Notes under the pieces: model-generated
Databases searched by the model: none
The model's input: only the letters and a program-made list of their open reading frames with translations
What the model was told of the DNA's origin: nothing
Program-made: the position numbers and the translations under genes
Shown here: positions 1-8,930 of the stretch, piece after piece
How positions within the stretch are numbered: the stretch's first letter is position 1
Layout: every line of letters begins with the position of its first letter
Assembly: GCF_024623325.1 (NCBI RefSeq)
Contig: NZ_JANJZD010000006.1
Coordinates: 124,001 to 188,000, forward strand
Direction of reading: 5' to 3'
Source of the DNA: Acetatifactor muris
GTDB lineage: Bacteria; Bacillota; Clostridia; Lachnospirales; Lachnospiraceae
Length of the DNA stretch: 64,000 nt

Positions 1-19
1 GACGAGGAGGATTCTGACG

Positions 20-1003
20 ATGAACAATAATCGAGCGAACAAGACTAAATTTCATGCACTAAAAAGCGGAACTGCCACATCCCTTTGTCTGGCGGCAGTT
101 CTCTCACTGAGCGGCTGCAGTCTGGCGCTGGAGGAAGCCCCGTCCCAGCCCGGACAGGACAGACTGGCCGGCGTCTTTGTGACCAGGGAGTATATCCGCC
201 AGGGCACGCCGGAAATCGAAATGAACAGCCGGGGAGAAATCACCTTCAAAGAGACGAACGAGAAAATTTATGGAACTCTCAACAGGGAAAATGACAGCTC
301 ACAACCTCCCATCGTTTTCCCCGGACTGGAGGGATATGGCCTGTACTGTCTGGAATTCCCGGAAAAAGATTTTGACGGCACCGGCATTACAATCAATGAC
401 GGCGAAGAGCGCATGGTCAGTTATTATACCGGCGATGACTTCTTTACGGATTTACACTTTTCCTCCACAGACCAGGAGGAAGGCGCCGAAGGTTCCCTGT
501 ATGTCAGTGCGGATACCGCTTTTAATTACTTTTTTAATCCGGTATACCAGCAGGAAGACGGCCAGGTGTACCTGCTGCCCGGTACCGGCATTTCCACAGA
601 CTATTTCGTGGACGGCCAGCAGTACAGCCATGACACTGCACAGTCCATAAGCCGGAATATGGACGGCAGGGAAAAGACCAAAAGCTATCGCTTTAAAGTC
701 AGTATCGTGTCGGCCGCCCCTCCAGTGGACACAGAGCTGCTCTTCATGGGCGAAAACCATCAGCTGCTCAAGTCTCTGAGTGCAGCTCAGCTGGATGCCT
801 TCTTTGAAAAGGAAGTTCCGGAGCTGGAGCTTCCCGCAGATGTGGCCTACCTGATTCTGCAACAGAAAACGAAGGACGGCGTGGAAAGCACTCACCAGCT
901 TTTTGACCGCGGCTCAGAAATCCTGACCTACATGGTGCCCGCGGAAAATCATATGCTCCGTGAACTCCAGATTTACCTGACCTGGCAGGACGCCGCTCAG
1001 TAA
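20..1003 (+). CDS. Secreted lipoprotein of unknown function
   Basis: The start follows a GAGGAGG Shine-Dalgarno at 4-10. The N-terminus is basic (residues 1-15), then a hydrophobic stretch (16-30) and a lipobox ending in Cys-33 (LSGC), so the 327-residue product should be a membrane-anchored lipoprotein. The mature part is acidic, rich in beta-strand-like segments and has no catalytic motif that I recognise. It converges on the acyltransferase gene, with only about 90 bases between the stops. No function can be assigned; the lipoprotein call is solid and the rest is open. Confidence 0.8.
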   Translation: MNNNRANKTKFHALKSGTATSLCLAAVLSLSGCSLALEEAPSQPGQDRLAGVFVTREYIRQGTPEIEMNSRGEITFKETNEKIYGTLNRENDSSQPPIVFPGLEGYGLYCLEFPEKDFDGTGITINDGEERMVSYYTGDDFFTDLHFSSTDQEEGAEGSLYVSADTAFNYFFNPVYQQEDGQVYLLPGTGISTDYFVDGQQYSHDTAQSISRNMDGREKTKSYRFKVSIVSAAPPVDTELLFMGENHQLLKSLSAAQLDAFFEKEVPELELPADVAYLILQQKTKDGVESTHQLFDRGSEILTYMVPAENHMLRELQIYLTWQDAAQ

Positions 1004-1026
1004 GCGGGAAATAAGTCATTCTACCT

Positions 1027-1068
1027 GTTTCTGCGTAGCTGTTTCTGCATAGCTGTTTCCGCACAGTT
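1027..1068. repeat. Three tandem 14-bp repeats between convergent genes
   Basis: Three adjacent copies of GTTTCTGCGTAGCT, the second with one change and the third with four, fill the gap between the lipoprotein and acyltransferase stops. They do not form a hairpin with a T-tract, so they are not an evident terminator. Simple slippage duplication is the likeliest origin. Confidence 0.6.
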
Positions 1069-1092
1069 CCTGAGCCTGCGAGCTCTGTATCA

Positions 1093-2376
1093 TCACCCCC
1101 GGCGCTCCCTGCGGCGCCGGCATGTGATTTTATAAAGCTCCTCCGTGGCCAGTCTCGTCTTTGCCACCACATCTCCGCCCTCCGTTGGAAAGCAATAGTA
1201 AAGCACATCCCCGCTCCCAATACAGATCATATCACCCACTTCATACCAGTAATAGTCGGAATACAGACTGTAGGAAGCCCCGGGCTTCTGGGTATAATCC
1301 AGCCTGCCGTCACAGCCGGTGAGATGGAACCCTTCCGCCGTGTGCACCAGTCGTCCGCTGCCCACCCGGTAAATACATTTGGTATTCACCATTATGCAGA
1401 TCGTGACAGGCACATCCAGACGATAGACGCCGTCTTCCAGCTCCTTCCGCACACTCTCCCGCTCCCAGCGGTACCAGTCCGGAATATGCTTAAACTCCGT
1501 CTCCCCCTCCTTCGCCTCCAGGAAACCGTATTCCGTCAGTTCATATTTCTTCCCACATGCGCCACAGGAAAGTTCCGTGCCTTCTCCCAGCATTTTCCCC
1601 TCCGTCCCGCAGTGAGGATATTTGTACAGAACCCGGTTCAGACAATCAGCTCGGAAAGCCTCCGCTATCCGGATATTATTTTCCTGCTGCCAGCGGAAGT
1701 TATCAAAGGAAAACTGCTCCCGCAGAATCTCGTTCAGCTCTTCCGCCGTTTTCTCCCGGATATCTTCCGGAGACAGCAGATATTCCATATCCGCGGACAC
1801 ATCCACCTGACGCAGCTTCAGGTTATTGTAGAGCGGGTCCCTGGCAAAAGCGCCGTAAGTGCGAATCATCACCACGGGGACCCCCAGAATTTTCAGACAT
1901 TTCCCCATGCTGTCCGGCAGAGGTGTGGCTGTGCCGTCGAAGCTGTAGCTGGCCTCCGGGAACATAAGCACGGAGCTGTTCGCCTTCTTCAACGCATGCA
2001 GCATGTCCCGCACCAGCGTCATGTCCGTGATAAATTTCTTCGTGGGAATACAGCCCGCTGCGCGCATAAGCCGGCTCTTCCCCACGAAGCCGTCCGATGT
2101 GCACACAATATTAAAAGGACGGGGATACAGTATCGTCGCGGCTATTTTCAAATCTATAAAGCTGGAGTGATTCATCAGAATCAGGCAGGGCTCTCTATTC
2201 CCCAGTCTTTCCATGCCAATCTCTCGATGAGTAAAATGAGTTGCCCGTAAATCAGACCTGGACAATACCTTCAACAGCAGCCGAAATATCCACAGCGGCC
2301 GCACAGGGCTCCTGTGCCGTCCCACCGGCCGCGCCAGAACCTGTTCATAAGCCATTTCCTTCACTTTTATCTTCAT
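1093..2376 (-). CDS. PlsC-like lysophospholipid/1-acylglycerol-phosphate acyltransferase with C-terminal extension
   Basis: The product (427 residues) carries the acyltransferase motif NHxxxxD (NHSSFID, residues 69-75) and the second family block FPEASYSFDG near 137-146, which bind the acyl donor and glycerol phosphate in PlsC-type enzymes. Family members usually end near 240-250 residues. Here about 170 extra residues follow, including a Cys pair (CGACG, with a nearby HCGTE) that looks like half of a zinc ribbon. It is preceded by a GGGGGCGG-type SD and faces hflK across a regulatory region that now holds a MITE-like insertion. Membrane phospholipid synthesis or remodelling is the likely role; the acyl acceptor cannot be told from sequence. 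Confidence 0.8.
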   Translation of the reverse strand: MKIKVKEMAYEQVLARPVGRHRSPVRPLWIFRLLLKVLSRSDLRATHFTHREIGMERLGNREPCLILMNHSSFIDLKIAATILYPRPFNIVCTSDGFVGKSRLMRAAGCIPTKKFITDMTLVRDMLHALKKANSSVLMFPEASYSFDGTATPLPDSMGKCLKILGVPVVMIRTYGAFARDPLYNNLKLRQVDVSADMEYLLSPEDIREKTAEELNEILREQFSFDNFRWQQENNIRIAEAFRADCLNRVLYKYPHCGTEGKMLGEGTELSCGACGKKYELTEYGFLEAKEGETEFKHIPDWYRWERESVRKELEDGVYRLDVPVTICIMVNTKCIYRVGSGRLVHTAEGFHLTGCDGRLDYTQKPGASYSLYSDYYWYEVGDMICIGSGDVLYYCFPTEGGDVVAKTRLATEELYKITCRRRRERRG

Positions 2377-2489
2377 GTAAGTCCGCCCCCCAATTTTATG
2401 ACAATCGCTTGTCCACGGCTATTATAGCATTATTTTGATCAAAAAGAAACTGAATTATCAGTGTATCTTGACATATCGTCTGAAGTTAT

Positions 2490-2684
2490 GTAACAGTTCA
2501 GACACCCCCTACCGCGAAGTCAATAATTGCAATGTGTCCATGGGACACATTCCTGTGCAATTTTGCGAGACTTTCGGGCGCCAAAACGCATTTCCTTTGC
2601 GTTTCTTGACAATAGAATGCTTTTCCTGCATTCTATTGTATGGTGCATCAGCGTAACAGTTCAGTGCCCTGTCTGAACTGTTAC
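2490..2684. mobile_element. MITE-like non-coding insertion with 14-bp terminal inverted repeats and 8-bp target duplication
   Basis: The ends are perfect inverted repeats, GTAACAGTTCAGAC (2490-2503) and GTCTGAACTGTTAC (2671-2684). The element is flanked by an 8-bp direct repeat GAAGTTAT (2482-2489 and 2685-2692), as expected of a target-site duplication. Inside are perfect local hairpins at 2531-2551 (9-bp stem), 2609-2639 (12-bp stem) and 2653-2682, where an internal copy of the terminal repeat pairs with the right end. There is no convincing ORF. Length, structure and duplication fit a miniature inverted-repeat element mobilised by a transposase encoded elsewhere. It sits in the divergent region between the acyltransferase and hflK. 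Confidence 0.72.
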
Positions 2685-2757
2685 GAAGTTATCGTACAAT
2701 ATCCCGATAAACGCGACCGGAAGCACGTTATCCTTTTCTATTGTGCGTCAGTTTTTA

Positions 2758-2785
2758 TTGCTTTTTTCCAATAAAGGCGTATGAT
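2758..2785 (+). promoter_or_regulatory. Candidate promoter for hflK-hflC
   Basis: TTGCTT (2758-2763) and TATGAT (2780-2785) are separated by 16 bases and lie about 115 bases upstream of the hflK start, between the MITE-like insertion and the gene. A hexamer match only; no start site is known. Confidence 0.4.
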
Positions 2786-2900
2786 AGGTTTTAACAATTA
2801 GTAGTTACCAACGCGAGTTATGTGTTTCCGCGCTGCTTTTCACAGACTCGTAATCCACGTAAGGATTTGTACAGTAAAGCGGCACAGAAATGAGGCAAAA

Positions 2901-3959
2901 ATGAGAAATGATTCTTTCCGCAACTGGAAAAACGGTTTCGAAACCATGGACGGAGGCAGAAGCAACGGAGAACACACTCCCGGAAAAAAGACGCCTTTCG
3001 GCAAGATTTTCGGCATTGCCGCACTGGTTCTCGTCCTGCTGATTCTGGGACTGAATTCCACTTATGAAATCAAGGAGCAGGAACAGGCTGTGCTGATTAC
3101 TCTTGGTAAAGCACAGGCGGTCACCGAACCCGGTCTGCACTTCAAGATACCCTTTATCCAGCAGGTCCGTAAGGTGAATACCACCATTCAGGGATTTGCC
3201 ATCGGTTATAACACCGAGCACAACGAAGTCAACGAAGAAGAGTCTCTGATGATTACATCCGATTTCAACTTCATCGATGTGGATTTTTATGTGGAGTATC
3301 GCTACAGCGACCCCGTAAAAGCACTGTATGCCTCCCAGAATCCTATGGATATTCTGCGGAACATCAGCCAGAGCTGTATTCGAACAGTGATCGGAAGCTA
3401 TCCGGTAGATGATGTCCTGACCACAGGTAAGAATGAAATTCAGTCGTCCATCAAGGAAATGATTTTGAAACGGCTGGCAGATCAGGATATCGGCATTCAG
3501 CTGGTCAATATCACAATTCAGGATTCCGAGCCCCCTACCACCGAAGTCATGGAAGCCTTTAAGGCTGTGGAAACAGCCAAACAGGGCAAGGAAACCGCTC
3601 TGAACAATGCCAACAAATACCGCAACGAGCAGCTGCCATCCGCTCAGGCCCGGGCAGATGGTATCATCAAGGACGCAGAAGCCCAGAAGACAGAGCGCAT
3701 CAACGAAGCTACCGCCCAGGTGGCACGATTCAACGCCATGTACGAAGAATATATCAAGAATCCAGTGGTCACCAGACAGCGTATGTTTTATGAGGCAATG
3801 GAAAATGTACTTCCGGATTTAAAGGTTATCATCGAAAGCTCCGATGGCAATATGCAGACCATTTATCCCCTGGAGTCCTTTACGGGAAGCAATGATGATG
3901 ATACTTCACAGCCTGCTCAGACTACAGGCAACGCCGCAGACGATACACAAAATCCATAA
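2901..3959 (+). CDS. hflK: HflK, SPFH/band-7 membrane protein
   Basis: A longer frame opens at 2820, but the ATG at 2901 has a nearby GAGG (2892-2895) and gives a normal N-terminus (352 residues). A hydrophilic leader of about 32 residues precedes one membrane segment (about 33-53), then an SPFH/band-7 domain starting at YEIKEQEQAVLITLGKA and a long charged alpha-helical region ending in a Asp/Thr-rich tail. This is the HflK architecture. In other bacteria HflK and HflC form a membrane complex that restrains FtsH; an FtsH gene lies at 45.6-48.0 kb. hflC follows after a 62-base gap, probably in the same transcript. Confidence 0.88.
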   Translation: MRNDSFRNWKNGFETMDGGRSNGEHTPGKKTPFGKIFGIAALVLVLLILGLNSTYEIKEQEQAVLITLGKAQAVTEPGLHFKIPFIQQVRKVNTTIQGFAIGYNTEHNEVNEEESLMITSDFNFIDVDFYVEYRYSDPVKALYASQNPMDILRNISQSCIRTVIGSYPVDDVLTTGKNEIQSSIKEMILKRLADQDIGIQLVNITIQDSEPPTTEVMEAFKAVETAKQGKETALNNANKYRNEQLPSAQARADGIIKDAEAQKTERINEATAQVARFNAMYEEYIKNPVVTRQRMFYEAMENVLPDLKVIIESSDGNMQTIYPLESFTGSNDDDTSQPAQTTGNAADDTQNP

Positions 3960-4021
3960 GCCATGCGCCAGATGAGCTTTATTTTTTAGTGCTGTCCCGC
4001 AGCGATTTTAATAGGAGAAAA

Positions 4022-4897
4022 ATGATGAAGACAATGAAAAAAATAATACTGATTGTTGTAGTGTTTTTGGTTCTGATAACAGGTGCATCCAGCATCGTCA
4101 TCACCAGAGAAAATGAATACAGCCTGGTACGTCAGTTCGGAAGAATTGATCATGTGGTGACCGAGGCCGGCGTCAGCTTCAAAATTCCTTTCTTGCAGAG
4201 CGTGGATAAACTGCCCCGGCAGGTCCTGCTGTATGATCTGCCCTCCTCCGATGTCATCACCAGCGATAAGAAAACCATGATCTGTGACAGTTACATCCTG
4301 TGGCATATTTCCGATCCGCTGAAATTCGCCCAGACACTGAACTCTTCCATCATGAATGCCGAGAGCAGGCTTGATGCCATCGTATACAACTCTACGAAAA
4401 ATGTCATCAGCAGCACCACCCAGGATGATGTGATCTCCGGCCGTGATGGGGAGCTGTCCGCAGCTATTATCGCCAATATCGGTACTTCTCTGGATCAGTA
4501 CGGTATCGAGTTGCTGGCCTTCGAGACCAAGAAGCTTGACCTGCCCGGCGACAACAAAGCCGCCGTATATGAGCGTATGATTTCCGAACGTGACAACATT
4601 GCCGCCACCTACACTGCAGAAGGAAGTTCCGAGGCTCAGATTATCAGAAATACCACCGACAAGGAAGTAACCGTTCTGCTCTCCGAAGCGGAAAAGGAAG
4701 CGGCCATTTTAGTCGCCGAAGGGGAGGCCGAATACATGCGGATTCTTTCCGAAGCCTACAATGATGAGACAAAACAGGCATTCTACTCTTTCGTCAGAAG
4801 CCTGGACGCTTTGAAAGTATCCATGCAGGGGAAGAACAAAACTGTCATCCTGTCTCCGGATTCTCCCATTGCGCAGATTTTCTATGGCGGACAATGA
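4022..4897 (+). CDS. hflC: HflC, SPFH/band-7 membrane protein
   Basis: Start set at 4022, preceded by AGGAGAAAA; an upstream ATG at 3989 lacks an SD. The 291-residue product has a signal-anchor (about 6-25) directly followed by the SPFH domain (ITRENEYSLVRQFGRIDHVV), then a helical region rich in Ala/Glu. Partner of HflK in the FtsH-associated membrane complex. The two genes form a cistron pair, and the next gene is on the opposite strand. Confidence 0.88.
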   Translation: MMKTMKKIILIVVVFLVLITGASSIVITRENEYSLVRQFGRIDHVVTEAGVSFKIPFLQSVDKLPRQVLLYDLPSSDVITSDKKTMICDSYILWHISDPLKFAQTLNSSIMNAESRLDAIVYNSTKNVISSTTQDDVISGRDGELSAAIIANIGTSLDQYGIELLAFETKKLDLPGDNKAAVYERMISERDNIAATYTAEGSSEAQIIRNTTDKEVTVLLSEAEKEAAILVAEGEAEYMRILSEAYNDETKQAFYSFVRSLDALKVSMQGKNKTVILSPDSPIAQIFYGGQ

Positions 4898-4972
4898 CAC
4901 CCGTCCGGAGCCTGTGGAAAGCGTCAGTCAAGATGCTTTCCCAGACCGTGATGTCGCTCTCCGCAATTCTTT

Positions 4973-5734
4973 TCACAGAAGCTCTCTCCTCCACGGAGGG
5001 AGCTCTGTGATTATCAGGCGATAATACTCCCTCTCTCTCAATGCAATTTTTGAATCATAGTCAAATCCCAGCTTCCGGCATAATCGAAGGGAAGGAAGAT
5101 TTTCTGTCTCCACCAGCGCCTGAATCCTGGTAAATCCCAGCGCCGCGGAGGCATAGCCCAGAATCGCTTCGCAGACCTCATATGCATATCCCTTTCCCTG
5201 CCAGGGAACACCTATAATAAATCCCAGCTCAGGCTCTTCAAAGCCCTCTCTGTAGGAAATACCGGCCCTGCCGATCACCGCTCCGCTCTCCCTTTCCACC
5301 ACCGTCCAGACGCCAAAGCCATAAAAAGTATACACCTTTTCAATATACTCCCGGACATATTGCTTCTCCTGCTCCACCTCCGGATATAGTGTTTCCATAT
5401 ATCTGGTAATGGCAGGATTGCTGTAAATCCGATAGAAAACATCCACATCCTCCGGCGTCGTCTCTCGAACGAGACAGCTTGCCGTCTCCAGAATATTCCA
5501 GGGCAGTCCTTTCAGTCTCCTGTAGACCCGCTCCACATATTCCGGTTCCAGATCTTCCGGATCCTCCACGGCAAACAGATACCCCGAAAAATCCTGATCC
5601 CGATTATCGGCGTGAAGATAAATCAGTACGGCCTCTCCTGCCGCCCGCAGCTGCTCTGCGGTATCTTTATGATCTGTTATATATAGGATCCGCTCCGTAC
5701 CGTCTATAAGAACTTTTTTCTTTTTTAAGTACAT
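4973..5734 (-). CDS. GNAT-family N-acetyltransferase with an N-terminal extension
   Basis: An upstream ATG at 5815 exists, but the ATG at 5734 has a GGGGGAAG SD and is preferred (253 residues). Residues about 93-245 form a GNAT domain of the RimJ/RimL type; the acetyl-CoA pyrophosphate loop appears as VPWQGKGYAYE. The first 90 residues are a separate small domain that I do not recognise. The substrate is unknown. It is convergent with hflC, and its promoter region is back-to-back with the cyclophilin gene. Confidence 0.8.
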   Translation of the reverse strand: MYLKKKKVLIDGTERILYITDHKDTAEQLRAAGEAVLIYLHADNRDQDFSGYLFAVEDPEDLEPEYVERVYRRLKGLPWNILETASCLVRETTPEDVDVFYRIYSNPAITRYMETLYPEVEQEKQYVREYIEKVYTFYGFGVWTVVERESGAVIGRAGISYREGFEEPELGFIIGVPWQGKGYAYEVCEAILGYASAALGFTRIQALVETENLPSLRLCRKLGFDYDSKIALREREYYRLIITELPPWRRELL

Positions 5735-5832
5735 CCCATTCACTTCCCCCTTTACGATACCGCTTTTTTCGGTTACAATCACTATGACATGAATTACATT
5801 ATAAACTATTTTCACCAGAAAGGATATCTATT

Positions 5833-6357
5833 ATGGCAAAAAATCCGATTGTAACCATTACCATGAATGACGACAGTGTCATTCGCCTGGAACTGTATCC
5901 CGATGTAGCCCCCATTTCCGTGAACAATTTCATCAGCCTCATTAATAAAAAGTTCTATGACGGCCTGATTTTCCACCGTGTCATCAGGGGCTTCATGATT
6001 CAGGGCGGCTGTCCGGAAGGCTCCGGCATGGGCGGCCCCGGCTACAGTATCAAAGGGGAATTCTCCCAGAATGGCGTTGCTAACGACTTGAAACATACCG
6101 CAGGCGTGCTGTCCATGGCCCGGTCCATGGCTCCCGACTCCGCCGGTTCACAGTTCTTCATCATGCATAAGAATGCGCCCCATCTGGACGGATCGTATGC
6201 CGCATTCGGGAAAGTGATCGAAGGAATGGATGTGGTAAATAAGATTGCCGAGACGCCCACCGACAGCTATTCCGACAGGCCTTATGAGAATCAGGTCATG
6301 AAGAGTGTAACCGTGGAGACCTTTGGGATGGATTATCCGGAACCGGAGCGATGCTGA
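5833..6357 (+). CDS. ppiB: Cyclophilin-type peptidyl-prolyl cis-trans isomerase
   Basis: A 174-residue single-domain cyclophilin without signal peptide, hence cytoplasmic. The diagnostic blocks are FHRVIRGFMIQGG (containing the catalytic Arg), GSQFFIM and LDGSYAAFGKV. It catalyses proline cis-trans isomerisation during folding. AGAAAGGA lies upstream of the ATG. The stop codon falls in the loop of its own intrinsic terminator. Confidence 0.92.
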   Translation: MAKNPIVTITMNDDSVIRLELYPDVAPISVNNFISLINKKFYDGLIFHRVIRGFMIQGGCPEGSGMGGPGYSIKGEFSQNGVANDLKHTAGVLSMARSMAPDSAGSQFFIMHKNAPHLDGSYAAFGKVIEGMDVVNKIAETPTDSYSDRPYENQVMKSVTVETFGMDYPEPERC

Positions 6358-6372
6358 CGCATCGCTCTTTTC
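6346..6372 (+). terminator. Intrinsic terminator of the cyclophilin gene
   Basis: A perfect 9-bp stem, GAGCGATGC and GCATCGCTC, surrounds a 4-base loop containing part of the cyclophilin stop codon and is followed by TTTTCC. The last coding codons form the upstream arm. Confidence 0.85.
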
Positions 6373-6376
6373 CTTC

Positions 6377-6985
6377 TCACTCCAGCATGATTTCCTTCAC
6401 GGATATTTTCCTGATTTTATCGGAAAAACAATACATCACAGTTTCATAAAATATCGTAAAAAGGGCAAGTGAAAGCAGCATCATCGGAAAGTCAAATTCA
6501 TATACCGGCACGCCCTCTATATCCCGAAACACAACATCCACCATCAGCCTCAGAAGCCCATATTGGTACCCCGTTCCCAGTGCAAACCCCACATACGCCA
6601 GGGGACGATATACACCCAGAAGCGCCCTGCTGCATTCCTTCCGGGAATAGCCGAATACACGCATCATGGCAATGGTTTTTGTATTGCCCTTGATTACTGT
6701 GGCGATGGCCAGGAACAGCGTGGTGCATGCCAGAATCATTCCGATGATCAGCATCATGGCCCCCATCATCACGCTGGCCAGTTCCTTCATGCCGGCGGAC
6801 ATCTGCGTCATGGAGGAAAAACAAAAGGAAGCGAAAATGATAAAAAAGAGCAGGATTTTCTTTTCTCGCAGTGTATGTTTTCTCAGATCTGTCAGAAAGG
6901 GCAGGTCTTCGTCCCTGTCTGTTTTGACCTTTCCCGCTTTTACTTTCCCTATTTTGAGTTTTTCTGTTTTAGACTTTCCTGCTGG
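6377..6985 (-). CDS. FtsX-like ABC permease, second half (-1 frame)
   Basis: This frame continues the permease of 6949-7656 after a one-base shift. It reads through a Lys/Gly-rich linker and a charged KHTLREKK stretch, then a membrane segment (KKILLFFIIFASFCFSS), a second FtsX domain and a final cytoplasmic IRKISVKEIMLE tail. An internal ATG at 6811 would discard the first membrane helix of this half, so independent translation from it is unlikely to give a proper domain. Joining both halves at the A-AAA-AAC heptamer (6985-6991) gives 426 residues with two FtsX modules, a sensible size for a small Clostridia ABC permease. The gene is either frameshifted, slippage-variable, or decoded by -1 frameshifting. 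Confidence 0.75.
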   Translation of the reverse strand, partial: PAGKSKTEKLKIGKVKAGKVKTDRDEDLPFLTDLRKHTLREKKILLFFIIFASFCFSSMTQMSAGMKELASVMMGAMMLIIGMILACTTLFLAIATVIKGNTKTIAMMRVFGYSRKECSRALLGVYRPLAYVGFALGTGYQYGLLRLMVDVVFRDIEGVPVYEFDFPMMLLSLALFTIFYETVMYCFSDKIRKISVKEIMLE

Positions 6986-7656
6986 TTTTTTTCTATTTGG
7001 GCCCTTCCTGTTTGGATTTTTCCTGTCTGGGCTTTTCCTGTTTTGGGTTTTCCCGCTTTGACCCGGAGCTGTTGTCCATCCTTCAAAAGCAGCAGCACGG
7101 GCGCTCTCAGCTGGAAAAATGCATAAGCCACCGCAAGAACCGCAAACCCAATCGTAGGCAATGCCACAAAATACAGCAGAATGATGGGATGGAATTGAAT
7201 GACAATCTCGGGCAAAATCCTATCTTTATTCTGTAATTCATAAAACAAAGGCATCAGAAGAAACGCACCACAAAAGCCCGGCAGCGCTCCCATGAGGACG
7301 CTGATTCCGAATATCCGAAAGCCCTTTGCTATCTTCAGATTGGAGTATCCCAGCGCTTTCAGAATGCCCAGCTCCTTTTTATGGATATCTATGTAATGCT
7401 TGCAGTAAAAAAACAGCATCACCACAGAAGTCATAAGGAGGCAGCCGCCGCTGACCAGACAGACTACCTTTGCCGTGGATACCTGGGCCTGGTAGAAAAG
7501 CACTGCCGGTTCTGATGAAATTTTATTCTCTATCAGAAGGACATCAAAATAGAAATTCAGGAACATGGTGCAGACCAGCACCGCACAGCAGGTAATAATG
7601 GAAATTCCTATCAGTTTTGCGCCGTCCTTGATTCCTACTACCATTTTACTCACCAC
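6949..7656 (-). CDS. FtsX-like ABC permease, first half (0 frame)
   Basis: A 235-residue frame with an N-terminal membrane anchor, then an FtsX permease domain (KHYIDIHKKELGILKALGYS is the typical cytoplasmic coupling loop) with three further membrane helices, and finally a repetitive Lys/Gly/Gln linker where the frame closes at 6949. The start overlaps the end of the ATPase gene by 7 bases. The linker DNA consists of near-repeats of a 13-base unit rich in A-tracts, the kind of sequence prone to slippage. Function: the membrane half of a MacB/BceAB-like exporter. Whether it is functional depends on how the frameshift is resolved. Confidence 0.8.
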   Translation of the reverse strand: MVSKMVVGIKDGAKLIGISIITCCAVLVCTMFLNFYFDVLLIENKISSEPAVLFYQAQVSTAKVVCLVSGGCLLMTSVVMLFFYCKHYIDIHKKELGILKALGYSNLKIAKGFRIFGISVLMGALPGFCGAFLLMPLFYELQNKDRILPEIVIQFHPIILLYFVALPTIGFAVLAVAYAFFQLRAPVLLLLKDGQQLRVKAGKPKTGKAQTGKIQTGRAQIEKNQQESLKQKNSK

Positions 7657-8342
7657 CCTATCTCATATGCGTTCTTCCGCGATGCATTGCACCGGATATC
7701 CACTATCCGCCCGCTGTTCATCTGGATAACGGTATTGGCCATCTCCGCGATATTCAGATTATGTGTCACCATCACGATAGTGAATCGGTATTCCTCCTGC
7801 AATCTGCAGATATAATCCAGCACCTGCCTGCCAGTCTGTTCGTCCAGGGCGCCGGTAGGCTCATCCAGGAACAGCACCTCCGGCCTTTTGGCAAGCGCTC
7901 TTGCAACAGCCACTCGCTGCTGTTCTCCTCCGGAAAGTTCACCCGGATATTTTTTCCTCTTTTCTTCCAGCCCCACGGCCTTTATAATATCCGGATAGTC
8001 GGTATTCCCCGCCAGATCCGCTCCCATCCGGACATTCTTTTCCACCGTCAGGTTGGGCAGGAGATAGTACTGCTGGAATATAAAGCCGACTTTTTCCCTG
8101 CGAAACGCCGTCAGTTCATTGTCCGACAGTTCCGTAATGTCTCTGCCGTCATACTCCACGCTGCCCCCATCCGGACGCTCAAGGCCCGAAATGATGTTCA
8201 GCAGAGTGGATTTACCGGATCCTGAGGCTCCCAGTATCACAAGGAAGTCTCCACTTTCTATTTTTGTACTGATCCCTTTCAGTACCTGAAACCGATTCTC
8301 GTGGGTTCCATAGCTTTTGGTTATTTCATTTACCTCTATCAT
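7650..8342 (-). CDS. ABC transporter ATP-binding protein, MacB/LolD-like
   Basis: The frame is open upstream to 8510, but the ATG at 8342 has a GGAGG SD and starts the domain correctly (230 residues). Walker A is GASGSGKST, the signature LSGGEQQR and Walker [13 protein letters not shown], followed by the His-loop VMVTHN. This is the ATPase for the FtsX-type permease downstream. The start overlaps the TetR stop by 4 bases (ATGA), so the TetR, ATPase and permease genes are translationally coupled. Such pairs export peptides, drugs or lipoproteins; the substrate is not evident. Confidence 0.92.
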   Translation of the reverse strand: MIEVNEITKSYGTHENRFQVLKGISTKIESGDFLVILGASGSGKSTLLNIISGLERPDGGSVEYDGRDITELSDNELTAFRREKVGFIFQQYYLLPNLTVEKNVRMGADLAGNTDYPDIIKAVGLEEKRKKYPGELSGGEQQRVAVARALAKRPEVLFLDEPTGALDEQTGRQVLDYICRLQEEYRFTIVMVTHNLNIAEMANTVIQMNSGRIVDIRCNASRKNAYEIGW

Positions 8343-8911
8343 TTTCCGACCTCCTTCAGCAGCGCTGTGAAGACCTCCGTCAGCATCCTGCCGATTTCTT
8401 CCTCGGTGAAAGCACACAGTCCGGTGGCACAAAGCACCGCAATTCCGTGAGTATAAATCCACAAATGCCGATACATCCATTCGGAATCCTCCTGATTCAG
8501 CGGATAACAATTCCGGATGGATGCCAGAATCTGCAGATAATTGTCGTCGATTACGGGAAGGACCTCCGTTACGTCCGGCTTCCGCGCCTGCTCCGTCATA
8601 AAGAGCAGCTGAAACAGCTTTGGCTCACTGCGGGCAAATTTAATATACTGCATCCCTACTCCCTTGAACGCCGGCATACCGGTCTGTTCCAGTCCGGCCG
8701 CCACATATCTGTCGTAGAGCCGCCTGGCAGCCGTCTCAACACCCTGCCGCACTTCCTCCATGCTTTGAAATACGGTAAAAATCGGCCTCGCAGAGCTCCC
8801 AAGCTTATCTCCCAATGCCCTGGCCGTGAGGGCATCCACACCATTTTGTCTCACAAGCTGCAACGCCGCTTCCATGATTTGCTCTTTGGTAAATTTTGCT
8901 TTTGGGGGCAT
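8339..8911 (-). CDS. TetR-family transcriptional regulator
   Basis: 190 residues. Residues about 8-55 form the TetR helix-turn-helix (FTKEQIMEAALQLVRQNGVDALTARALGDKLG), and the remainder is a helical ligand-binding domain. The first gene of an overlapping operon with the ABC ATPase and permease, so it most likely represses its own operon and derepresses it on binding the transported compound. A repeated near-palindromic site lies 20-47 bases upstream of its start. Confidence 0.88.
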   Translation of the reverse strand: MPPKAKFTKEQIMEAALQLVRQNGVDALTARALGDKLGSSARPIFTVFQSMEEVRQGVETAARRLYDRYVAAGLEQTGMPAFKGVGMQYIKFARSEPKLFQLLFMTEQARKPDVTEVLPVIDDNYLQILASIRNCYPLNQEDSEWMYRHLWIYTHGIAVLCATGLCAFTEEEIGRMLTEVFTALLKEVGK

Positions 8912-8930
8912 GGCAGGTTCTCCTTTATTT

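Noticed and set aside
768..1220. 150-codon leftward frame across the lipoprotein end
   Set aside because: Overlaps two well-supported genes and has no recognisable protein pattern.
4975..5010. Hairpin in the last codons of the acetyltransferase gene as a terminator
   Set aside because: Stem is good, but neither side has a T-tract; it is probably coding-sequence symmetry.
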